From assembly GCA_004151065.3 (NCBI GenBank), contig NWUY0300008790.1:220878-242379 (forward strand): DNA of 21,502 nucleotides, written 5' to 3'. Under the pieces are notes generated by a model that made no database searches, had not been told where the DNA came from, and saw nothing but the letters and a program-made list of their open reading frames with translations. Position numbers and translations under genes: made by a program. Positions 9,661 to 18,720 of this stretch are shown here, piece after piece (the first letter of the stretch is position 1; each line of letters begins with the position of its first letter). This DNA comes from Larix sibirica (Eukaryota > Streptophyta > Pinopsida > Pinales > Pinaceae).

Positions 9661-10917
9661 GATTGTTTATTTCTATATTTATTTTAACTTCTATAAATTG
9701 AAATATTCAACTACCTTTTATTGAAATTAAAAACAAGAATTAAAAAATTCTACAATTTCAACTTAAGGTTCTTTCTATTACTTTGCCTTTGATAATTTGA
9801 TGTTGTTTTATCTTCATTTGACAACAAACCATGGTTGGGCAATCTTGCATATATATGGCCTATGATGGTCGGACATGGATCTTCACCTTATTGTTTTCTT
9901 TTAAAATGTTCTTATAAACCCCATCAATAATTATTCTATAACTTCTATTTCAATGCCTTTTTACAAGGCCCACTTGTGTAATGACATCACTTTACGGGCC
10001 ATCCCCTTCATAGGCTTTACCACCAAAGACACCTTCTTCCTCTAGCATTTGAATGTTTTAGCCTTTCAAGCCTCTTACTCACTTTGTACCATACGGTTTC
10101 TCATGTCAATTATCGAGACTCCAAAACCCCACATACAAAACCTTTTTTGATTTCTTACATTTCAGTCTTTCAAGCCTCACTATGGAATTTGTCCATGTTC
10201 TCTTGTCACGTTGATCATCAAGAACTCAAAAAATCCACGCAAGGCCCTTTTGATATTTCATTGTTTAGGGCCTCTTCATGTCACACAACCACATTCTTTT
10301 ATCATGTGGATCACTAAGAATTTGAAATATTGCATATAAAATCTTTTCAATCTTTCAACTTCTCAAATTTTCAAACTTATTCATGATACTTCACAATGTT
10401 CTCTTATCATGTTGATCATCAAGGAGCTCAAACCTTGTATACAAAATCTAATCAATCTTTTTCCCTTTCCACCTTTTAATCCTTCTTCATAATGTTTTTC
10501 CATCTTCGACATAGTAGTTTTGGCACTTTGCCCTTTGAATCCTTAAATGTGGACATTTTGGTTGTTTGGGAGTTTGGGCCTCCATATGAACCTACAATAT
10601 GCTCCCTTGTAGATGCCCTTTCTCATGGATTCTCAAAACGCTAAAACTGACACTTTGCCTTTTTTTTACATTGGCTTTGTCCAATCTAAGGCTTAATAGT
10701 TGAAAATTGTTGTTGGGTTTCCTATCGTTGTCATTATTTATCAAATTCCAAGGGTGTGCACTTGCAAGTCTATTGGGTTCTCCAACCACAAATCGTTTGA
10801 TTTTGATTTAGAATGTGAATTAGCTCATCAAGAATTAGCTCAATAAGAGAGCAAACATATCACAAAGTAGGATTTAAACCTAGGTGGGAAGGGTAACAAC
10901 TTTCCTTACAACCACTC
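9661..10917. repeat. gene-free flank with ~100-bp periodic repeats
   Basis: A word of the form TCTTATCATGTTGATCATCA followed by AAG-ACTCAAA recurs in degenerate form at 10101, 10201, 10297 and 10402, a period near 100 bases. TTTCAAGCCTC boxes precede the first two. The short open frame at 10084-10317 owes its repeated CHVDH-like pattern to this periodicity and is not taken as a gene. The rest (10500-10860) shows no recognisable feature. The same region recurs at 16950-18206. Confidence 0.6.
10870..10880 (-). other. tRNA-like B box of an interrupted SINE (first copy)
   Basis: The minus strand reads GGTTTAAATCC, close to the RNA polymerase III B box GGTTCRANNCC, in a tRNA-like context (CCTTCCCACCTA before it, TACTTTGTG after it). 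In this copy the matching A box lies beyond the N and is missing; see 20793-20804 for the intact arrangement. Confidence 0.4.
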
Positions 10918-11224
10918 TTTTTTCCCCTAAGAAAATAATGCGTAGTTCCATTGAATTATAATAAAACCATATTTACCAAGGCCAAAGACCTTACATAGAA
11001 AATATTATAGCATGAAATACCGCATGGAGCACCAAGTAGACAAAATCAATCTATAGCCAAACTATAGGCATATTCTTTTGGATCCTAAAAGCTCGACAGT
11101 CCAAATCTGAACCAACCTTGGACCTGTCCCAGTATAATGCAAAATACCTCATGAACACCAAAAACTTGGATCATGAAACAACCAAAAAAATTGGATAGAA
11201 CCACATTTGAACCTAAAAGGGCTA

Positions 11225-11275
11225 ATTCATTGAGGGCAGCCATAATCCCCTATAGATCACAGAAATCGACATCAT
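11225..11275 (-). pseudogene. remnant of the ORF2 endonuclease start
   Basis: From an ATGATG at 11275-11270 the minus strand reads MMSISVIYRGLWLPSMN then a stop. Plant LINE ORF2 proteins begin with the endonuclease motif M-x-I-x-SWN-x-RGL-xx-P-x-K, and the nucleotides around AGGGGATTA and CCCTCA fit this with a few changes. The sequence then runs into 3' untranslated-like DNA, so nearly all of ORF2 is missing. The same remnant is at about 18514-18564. Confidence 0.35.
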
Positions 11276-11431
11276 GTAGAATGGTCATGGAGTTGTCTTG
11301 CTCTAAGAGACCCCTTTATAATTCTCTGACAAACTACATGAACATCCAAATAGCCTGGTCACTAGCATGAGCCAGAGCTGAGCCAGAGCCGATTTACGAC
11401 CACTAAGCCTATAAGAACAAGCGAGGGAAAG

Positions 11432-13056
11432 TTATTGCATTAATCCCCCATGAACCCTATCCACTGAAATGGAGCAAAAATTATTCCTGGGCCTTAGAAA
11501 ATAACGATGTGGATCTGTGACGGATCCAAAAGTTTGTCTAGAAACAATATTCAAAAATGACTTTAAAGGCTTCAAGGGAATCATGTCCACATCGGAGACA
11601 ACAACAAACTCCTCTAAATGAGAGTCCTCCAAAGGAGGTAAGTCCTGCACAAATCCTGAAACCAGGAGGCTCGAGGGAATAAGAGGAGAACAAGCAACGC
11701 TCCCAGTAAGCCCCCCAAAGGAGGTATGGATAGGATCGATGCGCATAGGATCATCAACATGAGAACAACATCCCAGAAAATCTGAATGGCAAATCGAATG
11801 GGAAAATAATAAAGAAAAAAGCTTATGAACAACATCCCAGAAAATCCGAATGGGAAAATAAAAAAGAAAAAAGCTTCTAGAAAGAGTTGGAATTCCCTGG
11901 TAAAAATCTCCCATAAAACTGATCATTTGTTAATTCAAAGACATCTAAGCATCCTCGTTGCAAACATCACGCGAGAGAGAAGAAATTATATTGGCCTAAC
12001 CAGGTTCCATAGTCATCTGTGGGCTAAGATGGACATAATCCTGAAGAGCACCGCCCAAATCCTCAACATCAGTAGCAACCAGATCTCACAGTTGCTCGAT
12101 ATCTTGGAAACATTAAGGACCATTAGACCAAGTAGGAGCTCCTTAGACAAGATCGAGACTATATCAGAAAAGGTGCCAACCAAGGAAGCACCATCGAGAA
12201 CATCATCACCAAGGAGGCCCGCAACCATCCCCGATTCAATCAAAGGTGCAAAGCCCTCGCCAAATTGAGAAACCATCAGATCCATCCTGTCCACAGGACC
12301 AAGATGAAAAGGTTTTGACACATCAATGACCTTCGAAGAATATACAGAGGGCTTGGCAGATGCATGGGGAGAAGGTCCACTACAGACCAAAGAAGGGGCT
12401 AAATCCACCTCATCCCGCTCTAACCCCACCTACACTAAACTCACCGTATGAACAAAGGAAACCCTGGATGGTTCCTCCACTAATGTGGACTTATCCAAAC
12501 CCTCGGTCGCTCTCAAATGAAGAGGGAAGACGTTCGCAAGCGGAGACCTCCCACCAAAATTTCATAAGGTGGCCATATTGCTCGCGTCTGATGTAGTGGA
12601 ATGGCACCCCGACGTAATCCAGCTTTGGATAAAGGATGAGTCGTCTTTTCTTATGGAAATCTCAACTTCTAACCCATCCCTAACATCAATGTTAACTAAA
12701 GGCCATAGTCATAACCCTAGTCATAACCCTGGTGCTTAGAAAACTCATGTTTGCTTAAATGATGGACCCAAACTCCTTTCCTATTTGAGCAAAATTTGCT
12801 TAGTCCATAGGTCTGGCGAAAATCTTGGAAGAAGGACCCATATAGGTTTATTATAGGTTTTCTCACACTTGGAATCAAAGAAGGGGGACCAACGTTTAAG
12901 CCTCACAACCATCGATCCCCAAAACCAAACCCCTACTAAAAGATTTGATGCATACGCACTAGTCCCGAAGATAACACCAACCCAACCCTTTGCAAGCACA
13001 TATAACTTTGGAGAATAACCTAGGAAACTAGTCCAATGAGAGCCAATCCACTCCTT
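11432..13056 (-). pseudogene. LINE ORF1 (DUF4283 / gag-like), first copy, broken
   Basis: ORF1 proteins of plant LINEs bind the element RNA. On the minus strand 12999-12781 reads LAKGWVGVIFGTSAYASNLL, then SMVVRLKRWSPFFDS and PIWVLLPRFSPDLW, the second half of DUF4283. A TAG at about 12783-12781 ends that frame. A decayed zinc knuckle follows at about 12555-12625. Further ORF1-like frames (12429-12013 and 11926-11432) are acidic to hydrophilic and separated by stops or shifts. The sequence carries a 64-bp internal duplication (11764-11827 and 11828-11879) that disrupts it. It is not functional. Confidence 0.7.
11764..11879. repeat. tandem duplication, 64-bp period, inside LINE ORF1
   Basis: AACAACATCCCAGAAAATC followed by GAATGGGAAAATAA and AAGAAAAAAGCTT occurs at 11764 and 11828. 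The first unit has about 11 extra bases in the middle. The pair is repeated at 19053-19168. Confidence 0.9.
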
Positions 13057-13057
13057 N
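13057..13057. other. single ambiguous base (N) at a sequence discontinuity
   Basis: Left of this base the sequence equals 20341-20345 and the DUF4283 frame is cut in mid-domain. Right of it the sequence is the inside of another LINE on the opposite strand. An N exactly at such a break suggests a contig join rather than a miscalled base. Confidence 0.85.
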
Positions 13058-14758
13058 GCTCAAAAGTCGTGCTCTATGGATTGGGTTGGGGGATAGGAAT
13101 ACAAGTTTTTTCACTCATTTGCCTCACATAGGAGAAAATCCAATGCTATTTGGGAGCTTAGCGATGATGATGGGAATAAGATATCGGGGATGGAAAATCT
13201 ACAGTCTGGGCACATTGCTATTTTGGTAATATTTTCACTGATTCAGGGAAAGTGATTTAACTACACAATTAAAAGTGGCTAGACTGTACTCTGTCTTTTT
13301 TGATGCACATGAGGCTGCGTCTTTAGGAAAAGAAGTTACCTTATTGGAGGTTGAAGAAACCTTGAAGGGGTTTGCCAAAGAAAAGAGTCTGGGGCCAGAC
13401 GGCTGGACGGTTGATCTTTTCCTACATTTTTTTGATATAATGGGTGAGGATCTTTGAAGATGGTGGAGTACACAAGAACAAAGGTTACATCTCAGGGGCC
13501 TTAAATTCTACCTTTCTCACCTTAATTCCAAAGAGGGACAAACCCTCTAATTTTGGGGATTTTAGGCCAATTGCTACTCTGCAACTTAGCATACTAAGCT
13601 AATTTCCAAGATCATAGCGGCTAGATTGAAGCCTACTTTGTCTAGATTCATCTCCTCAGAACAGTTTGGGTTCTTACAAGATCGGAAGATTCTGGATGCT
13701 ATAGGCATTACACAGGAGCTTATTCACACGATAAAAAAGAAAAAATTAAAAGTTTCCTTCTAAAAATGGACTTGGAGAAAGCGTACGACAGAGTTGACTG
13801 GGTGTTTCTGTGTCTGATTCTCATTCAGATTGGTATTCCTCCACTTGTCCTAAGGTGGATTATGGCATGTGTTACCACCTCTATACTGCATCTTGGTGAA
13901 TCAGGCTCCTTCTGAGTTCAAGCATAAGACAAGGATGCCCCTTGTCTCCTCTCTTATTTATTCTTACCATTGAAGGCTTAAGCAATTGATTCTGAATGCA
14001 AAACTTGAAGGTGCTATCAAAGGTATAAAAATCTCATCCAATCTGTTTTTATCTCATCTCTTATTTGTAGATGATGTCCTTTTAGCAGGTACGGACTCAT
14101 TGTTGAATGGAAGAACATATAGAATATCATTAAGACATTTTGTGATGCATCATGCATGAAGGTCAGTAACAGGAAATCTAGTCTTCTGCATTATAATGAT
14201 TGAGAACAACAACAATTTTTGATGGCTTTAAGTATCTTGGCTATCTCTTAAAACCAAATGATTATAAGATTAAGGACTGGTTATGGTATTGAAAAAAGTT
14301 GAGGGAAGGATCAATCAGTGGACTTACAGGTTACTCTCTATTGGCGGAAGGCTCACACTTGTCAAATCCGTTTTGACTGGGATTCTTGTATACTGGTTTT
14401 CACTCAACCAGGTTCCAAAGTATATCTGCAATTGTTTAAGGAAACTGTTCTTCAATTTTTTATGGATGGGGGTCTCGAGAGAAGAACTTGGTTATGGTTG
14501 GATGGGAAAATTAGCACTGCTGAAGTCTTGTGGGGGATGGGGAATTAGAAATCTCTCCATTTTTAGTTGTGTGCTCAGACTAAAGAGCCTATGGAGAGGT
14601 CTCTTTGGAAATACTCTTGGACTAAGGTGCTCAATGTGAAGTATATAAAAGGTGAGGTTACAAATTGGATTAGGAATCCAATTAAAAGCACAGAGGACTT
14701 CAACCATTTGGTCGGGATTTATAAAAGTTTACAATTGGTGGCTAAGGATCTCACCTAG
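13058..14758 (+). pseudogene. LINE reverse transcriptase, frameshifted
   Basis: Motifs appear in the right order but in different frames. The linker reads LKSRALWIGLGDRNTSFFHS (13059 on). KSLGPDGW is at about 13383-13406 and NFGDFRPIATL at about 13550-13582. SEQFGFLQDRKILDA is near 13660. KMDLEKAYDRVDW (first catalytic Asp) starts near 13763. SIRQGCPLSPLLFILTIEGL is at 13921-13980. FVDD at 14064-14075 is the catalytic pair, with Val for the usual Ala. KVEGRINQWTYRLLSIGGRL, from about 14292, is the thumb-side region. At least four frame changes and several stops separate these segments, so no active enzyme can be made. Confidence 0.88.
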
Positions 14759-15024
14759 AGGGTGGGAAATGGTAAGAAAATTTTGGTTGGGATCGACCCA
14801 ATTCTGGGTCTTGAGGAAAGTTATACACTCCCGGCATATATCCAAGAACACTTAAAGGAGTGGGATATGCATACACTCAAGAAAATAAGAAGGACCAAAT
14901 ATAATACATAACAAGGCTCATATTGGATCAATGCGAAGGACCTGGGTCTTTCTAGAAGGGTTGTCATTGAGTGTGAACATTACATTAATATGATGAATGG
15001 TACAGGTTAATTGAAGATATTGAT

Positions 15025-15471
15025 ATGATTATTTGGAACAACAATCAAGAGACAGGGTTGGTGACGACTAAAATATCATACAATGCTATTATTCAAAATA
15101 CCTACATTTTCCCTCAAAACTGGTGGTATAAGGAACTATGGCGTTGGAAGATCCCTTTAAAAGTAAAGTGTTTCATGTGGTTTTCCTTTCAAGGCAGTCT
15201 GAAAACTTGGGAGAAATTAATGAAAAGAGGTTGGTTCGGGCCAAGTATCTGTATTATGTGTAGAAACATTAAGGAAACAACAAATTACCTTCTGATTGAA
15301 TGTGAATTTACAAGATCCATCTGGTGTAGAATCATCTCTATTTTGGATTTGAATCATCAATGGGGAGTTGGAAATATTGACCGTTGTGTATATGAATGGA
15401 CAAGGAACTGCAAGCTATATTCTTCCTTACATGCACTAATCTCTTGGGTTATCTGGTGTTCCAGGAATTAA
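15025..15471 (+). pseudogene. LINE zf-RVT (zinc-binding) region, open frame of 148 codons
   Basis: The frame reads WWYKELWRWKIPLKVKCFMW, then KLMKRGWFGPSICIMCR, then YLLIECEFTRSIW. This matches the zf-RVT domain that follows the reverse transcriptase in plant LINEs, with the C-xx-C (CIMC) and a later Cys. It probably once continued into the RNase H frame that opens at 15558; a stop at 15469-15471 and a frame change now separate them. LINE-a keeps only the tail of this region (7889-8025). Confidence 0.8.
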
Positions 15472-15557
15472 ATTTCATTTGACTGTAAGACTTTGAATGT
15501 AGTTCTTATTACCAGACAGATTGTGCTTCTGATCAAACATAAAACCTTTCGTAGGTC

Positions 15558-15986
15558 ATGGAATGCAAGGAAAATACTATCTTCTCGTTCATGACACTTT
15601 ATAATAAACCGATTGTCTTCTTTGATGGGGCGGCTTCAAACGGCTTGTGTGCAGCTTGGGGTATTATCTTCCTCAACATAGATCACTACTTCACATTGAA
15701 GATGAACTGTGGATCAGGCACAAATATGAAATATGAAATATTGGCACTTTGGTGCATTTTAAAAGTTGCAAATACTTCTGGTTTATTCGAGATTTCAGTA
15801 TTTGGAGATTCAAGGGTGACTATCAAATGGGCATGTGGCGAGTACAAACTTAATGTCATTTCCCTTTACCAGTGGTGTCAGAGAATTCAGGTTGAGATCA
15901 AACTTTTGAAGGATATTTCCTTTGAACATATTTATCGTCAGCACAACTCATTGGTCGATATGCTATCAAAACAGGCTGGATGGTGA
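15558..15986 (+). pseudogene. LINE RNase H domain, open and with all catalytic acids
   Basis: RNase H removes the RNA strand of RNA/DNA hybrids. This 142-residue frame contains IVFFDGAASNG (first Asp), MKYEILALWCIL (Glu), ISVFGDSRVTIKWA (second Asp) and IYRQHNSLVDMLSKQAG (His/Asn and last Asp). This is the plant LINE-type RNase H pattern with all four acidic positions. It is normally the C-terminal part of ORF2, so the ATG at 15558 is probably not a native start. The last 58 codons are identical to LINE-a, whereas the first 84 codons are about 10% different at DNA level. Confidence 0.8.
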
Positions 15987-16261
15987 GGAGGGTATCATTT
16001 TTCGGGAAGAGTTTCAAGGTTTACAGGTCACAGAGAAGGGATGTGTTAACTTTTTTATCTGTTAGCTATTTGTTTTTTTAAATGAAGTTGACAAGAAGAT
16101 GTATAAGTGATGTGAAAGCTCTTGATGAATATTTTGTTTTAGCAAGGGAGTTCAAGGTTTGTTTTTTTATCATTTCATAAGTCATGTTTAGACTTATAAA
16201 TTTTGTACTATTTGATTCTACATGAATAACAATAGTATGTTTTTTTCCATTGAAAAAAAAA

Positions 16262-16273
16262 ATGAAAGACAAC
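16262..16273. repeat. third copy of the LINE-a target-site sequence
   Basis: ATGAAAGACAAC follows the poly(A) tail of LINE-b, as after LINE-a. No matching copy is found left of LINE-b at 13058, as expected if this end was copied from the LINE-a locus. Confidence 0.9.
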
Positions 16274-18158
16274 AACTCTTGGTAATTATTGGAACATTTT
16301 CGAAGATTAGCTTTATATGTACACAAAACTCTATTAGATTTATATTTCAGCTATTGGAATATAAATATGAATTTTTTTGAGGAAAAAAATGTTTAATAAT
16401 GAAATTTTTTTTACATATTTTTATATATATGTTTCATAGTATAATGATATAATAAGGAATATCAAATTTATTATTTGTATTTATTTGAAAGAAGTGTTGT
16501 TAAGGATTTGGTGTCAATTCTTCCTTACACTTACACTATGGTATGTTGGCCCGTTGAAATAATGGACTTGTCATGGTTGTTAACATAGGATGAGTTATAA
16601 TGTGACACATTATCAGGTGATTCACTCTTTTGTCTCATGAAATAATGGGTAACTACGAACATGAAATTCATTCTTTGCATTTAAAGAAGCATCATTGGAG
16701 AGTTTTATTGGTTGGTCAAGATAAGGTGGTTATATTCATCTCACTAAGGCTCAATTCTTCCCAAGAGTGTTGTATGTGTTGCCTCATGAAATAGTGGAGC
16801 TGTCATAGTCATTAAGATTGGTTAGGCTATAATGTAACACATCATCCACCTCTTAATAGATGGTGAATGCTCGACACTATCATTGAGAATAATTTGAAAA
16901 AGGTGAAGGGAAATATCCAATTTATTAATTTATGAAAAAAATGCCTTTAGATTGTTTATTTCTATATTTATTTTAACTTCTATAAATTGAAATATTCAAC
17001 TACCTTTTATTGAAATTAAAAACAAGAATTAAAAAATTCTACAATTTCAACTTAAGGTTCTTTCTATTACTTTGCCTTTGATAATTTGATGTTGTTTTAT
17101 CTTCATTTGACAACAAACCATGGTTGGGCAATCTTGCATATATATGGCCTATGATGGTCGGACATGGATCTTCACCTTATTGTTTTCTTTTAAAATGTTC
17201 TTATAAACCCCATCAATAATTATTCTATAACTTCTATTTCAATGCCTTTTTACAAGGCCCACTTGTGTAATGACATCACTTTACGGGCCATCCCCTTCAT
17301 AGGCTTTACCACCAAAGACACCTTCTTCCTCTAGCATTTGAATGTTTTAGCCTTTCAAGCCTCTTACTCACTTTGTACCATACGGTTTCTCATGTCAATT
17401 ATCGAGACTCCAAAACCCCACATACAAAACCTTTTTTGATTTCTTACATTTCAGTCTTTCAAGCCTCACTATGGAATTTGTCCATGTTCTCTTGTCACGT
17501 TGATCATCAAGAACTCAAAAAATCCACGCAAGGCCCTTTTGATATTTCATTGTTTAGGGCCTCTTCATGTCACACAACCACATTCTTTTATCATGTGGAT
17601 CACTAAGAATTTGAAATATTGCATATAAAATCTTTTCAATCTTTCAACTTCTCAAATTTTCAAACTTATTCATGATACTTCACAATGTTCTCTTATCATG
17701 TTGATCATCAAGGAGCTCAAACCTTGTATACAAAATCTAATCAATCTTTTTCCCTTTCCACCTTTTAATCCTTCTTCATAATGTTTTTCCATCTTCGACA
17801 TAGTAGTTTTGGCACTTTGCCCTTTGAATCCTTAAATGTGGACATTTTGGTTGTTTGGGAGTTTGGGCCTCCATATGAACCTACAATATGCTCCCTTGTA
17901 GATGCCCTTTCTCATGGATTCTCAAAACGCTAAAACTGACACTTTGCCTTTTTTTTACATTGGCTTTGTCCAATCTAAGGCTTAATAGTTGAAAATTGTT
18001 GTTGGGTTTCCTATCGTTGTCATTATTTATCAAATTCCAAGGGTGTGCACTTGCAAGTCTATTGGGTTCTCCAACCACAAATCGTTTGATTTTGATTTAG
18101 AATGTGAATTAGCTCATCAAGAATTAGCTCAATAAGAGAGCAAACATATCACAAAGTA

Positions 18159-18169
18159 GGATTTAAACC
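18159..18169 (-). other. tRNA-like B box of an interrupted SINE (second copy)
   Basis: The minus strand reads GGTTTAAATCC. When the LINE at 18207-20791 is removed at its target-site duplication, this box comes to lie about 31 bases after an A-box-like TAGTTTGAGTGG, the spacing of tRNA-derived promoters. Confidence 0.45.
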
Positions 18170-18199
18170 TAGGTGGGAAGGGTAACAACTTTCCTTACA

Positions 18200-18206
18200 A
18201 CCACTC
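18200..18206. repeat. target-site duplication (ACCACTC) of the minus-strand LINE, 3' side
   Basis: ACCACTC lies directly against the T6 run that marks the LINE poly(A) end. It recurs at 20792-20798, at the LINE 5' end. Seven bases is short, but both positions are where they should be. Confidence 0.5.
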
Positions 18207-18720
18207 TTTTTTCCCCTAAGAAAATAATGCGTAGTTCCATTGAATTATAATAAAACCATATTTACCAAGGCCAAAGACCTTACATAGAAAATATTATAGC
18301 ATGAAATACCGCATGGAGCACCAAGTAGACAAAATCAATCTATAGCCAAACTATAGGCATATTCTTTTGGATCCTAAAAGCTCGACAGTCCAAATCTGAA
18401 CCAACCTTGGACCTGTCCCAGTATAATGCAAAATACCTCATGAACACCAAAAACTTGGATCATGAAACAACCAAAAAAATTGGATAGAACCACATTTGAA
18501 CCTAAAAGGGCTAATTCATTGAGGGCAGCCATAATCCCCTATAGATCACAGAAATCGACATCATGTAGAATGGTCATGGAGTTGTCTTGCTCTAAGAGAC
18601 CCCTTTATAATTCTCTGACAAACTACATGAACATCCAAATAGCCTGGTCACTAGCATGAGCCAGAGCTGAGCCAGAGCCGATTTACGACCACTAAGCCTA
18701 TAAGAACAAGCGAGGGAAAG

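Larger units (their letters stand above)
8339..13056. repeat. large direct duplication, first copy (4718 bp)
   Basis: This stretch matches 15813-20345 in every part compared, including all open frames, at offset 7474 up to the 185-bp repeats and offset 7289 after them. The 185-bp difference is the only length change. The left limit is the last mismatch at 8338 (T here, A at 15812) inside the RNase H domain; the right limit is exactly the N at 13057. It holds the LINE-a 3' end, its right flank and most of a minus-strand LINE. Confidence 0.95.
10918..13056 (-). mobile_element. minus-strand LINE, first copy, truncated at the N
   Basis: Read on the minus strand, this is a plant LINE with a DUF4283 ORF1, a long ORF1 tail, the first few codons of ORF2 and a 3' untranslated region ending in an A run (plus-strand T6 at 10918-10923). 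Its 5' end, including the first part of DUF4283, is missing because the sequence stops at 13057. The second copy (18207-20791) is complete at that end. Confidence 0.75.
13058..16261 (+). mobile_element. LINE-b: longer plus-strand LINE, 5' part missing
   Basis: This plant L1-like element has, in order, the endonuclease-RT linker, reverse transcriptase, zf-RVT zinc-binding region, RNase H, 3' untranslated region and a poly(A) tract (16253-16262). ORF1 and the endonuclease are absent to the left, where the sequence meets the N. From 15813 on it is identical to LINE-a, including the tail and the following ATGAAAGACAAC, so its 3' end appears to be that of LINE-a. The RT carries several frame changes, so the element is dead. 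Confidence 0.88.
16274..18206. repeat. gene-free flank, second copy, with one 185-bp unit and ~100-bp periodic repeats
   Basis: Same content as 8800-10917. It contains only one 185-bp unit (16765-16949). The ~100-bp degenerate repeats fall at about 17390, 17490, 17586 and 17691. No gene is seen; open frames here are exact duplicates of those in the first copy. Confidence 0.8.

Noticed and set aside
10084-10317. 77-codon open frame with a repeated CHVDH-like pattern
   Set aside because: The pattern comes from the ~100-bp DNA repeats, whose other units lie outside the frame. There is no start context or domain.
10870-10880. A functional tRNA gene
   Set aside because: Only a B-box-like element and, in the other copy, a separated A-box-like element are present. 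No acceptor stem or cloverleaf can be drawn, so a SINE remnant is more likely.
11432-12429. Several overlapping 70-165 codon open frames on both strands, repeated at 18721-19718
   Set aside because: The minus-strand ones are pieces of the broken LINE ORF1 and are listed as one pseudogene per copy. The plus-strand ones (for example 11825-12268) are antisense shadows with no domain.
12708-12738. Interstitial telomeric repeat (CATAACCCTAG twice)
   Set aside because: There are only two imperfect units within LINE ORF1; plant telomere repeats are CCCTAAA in perfect series.
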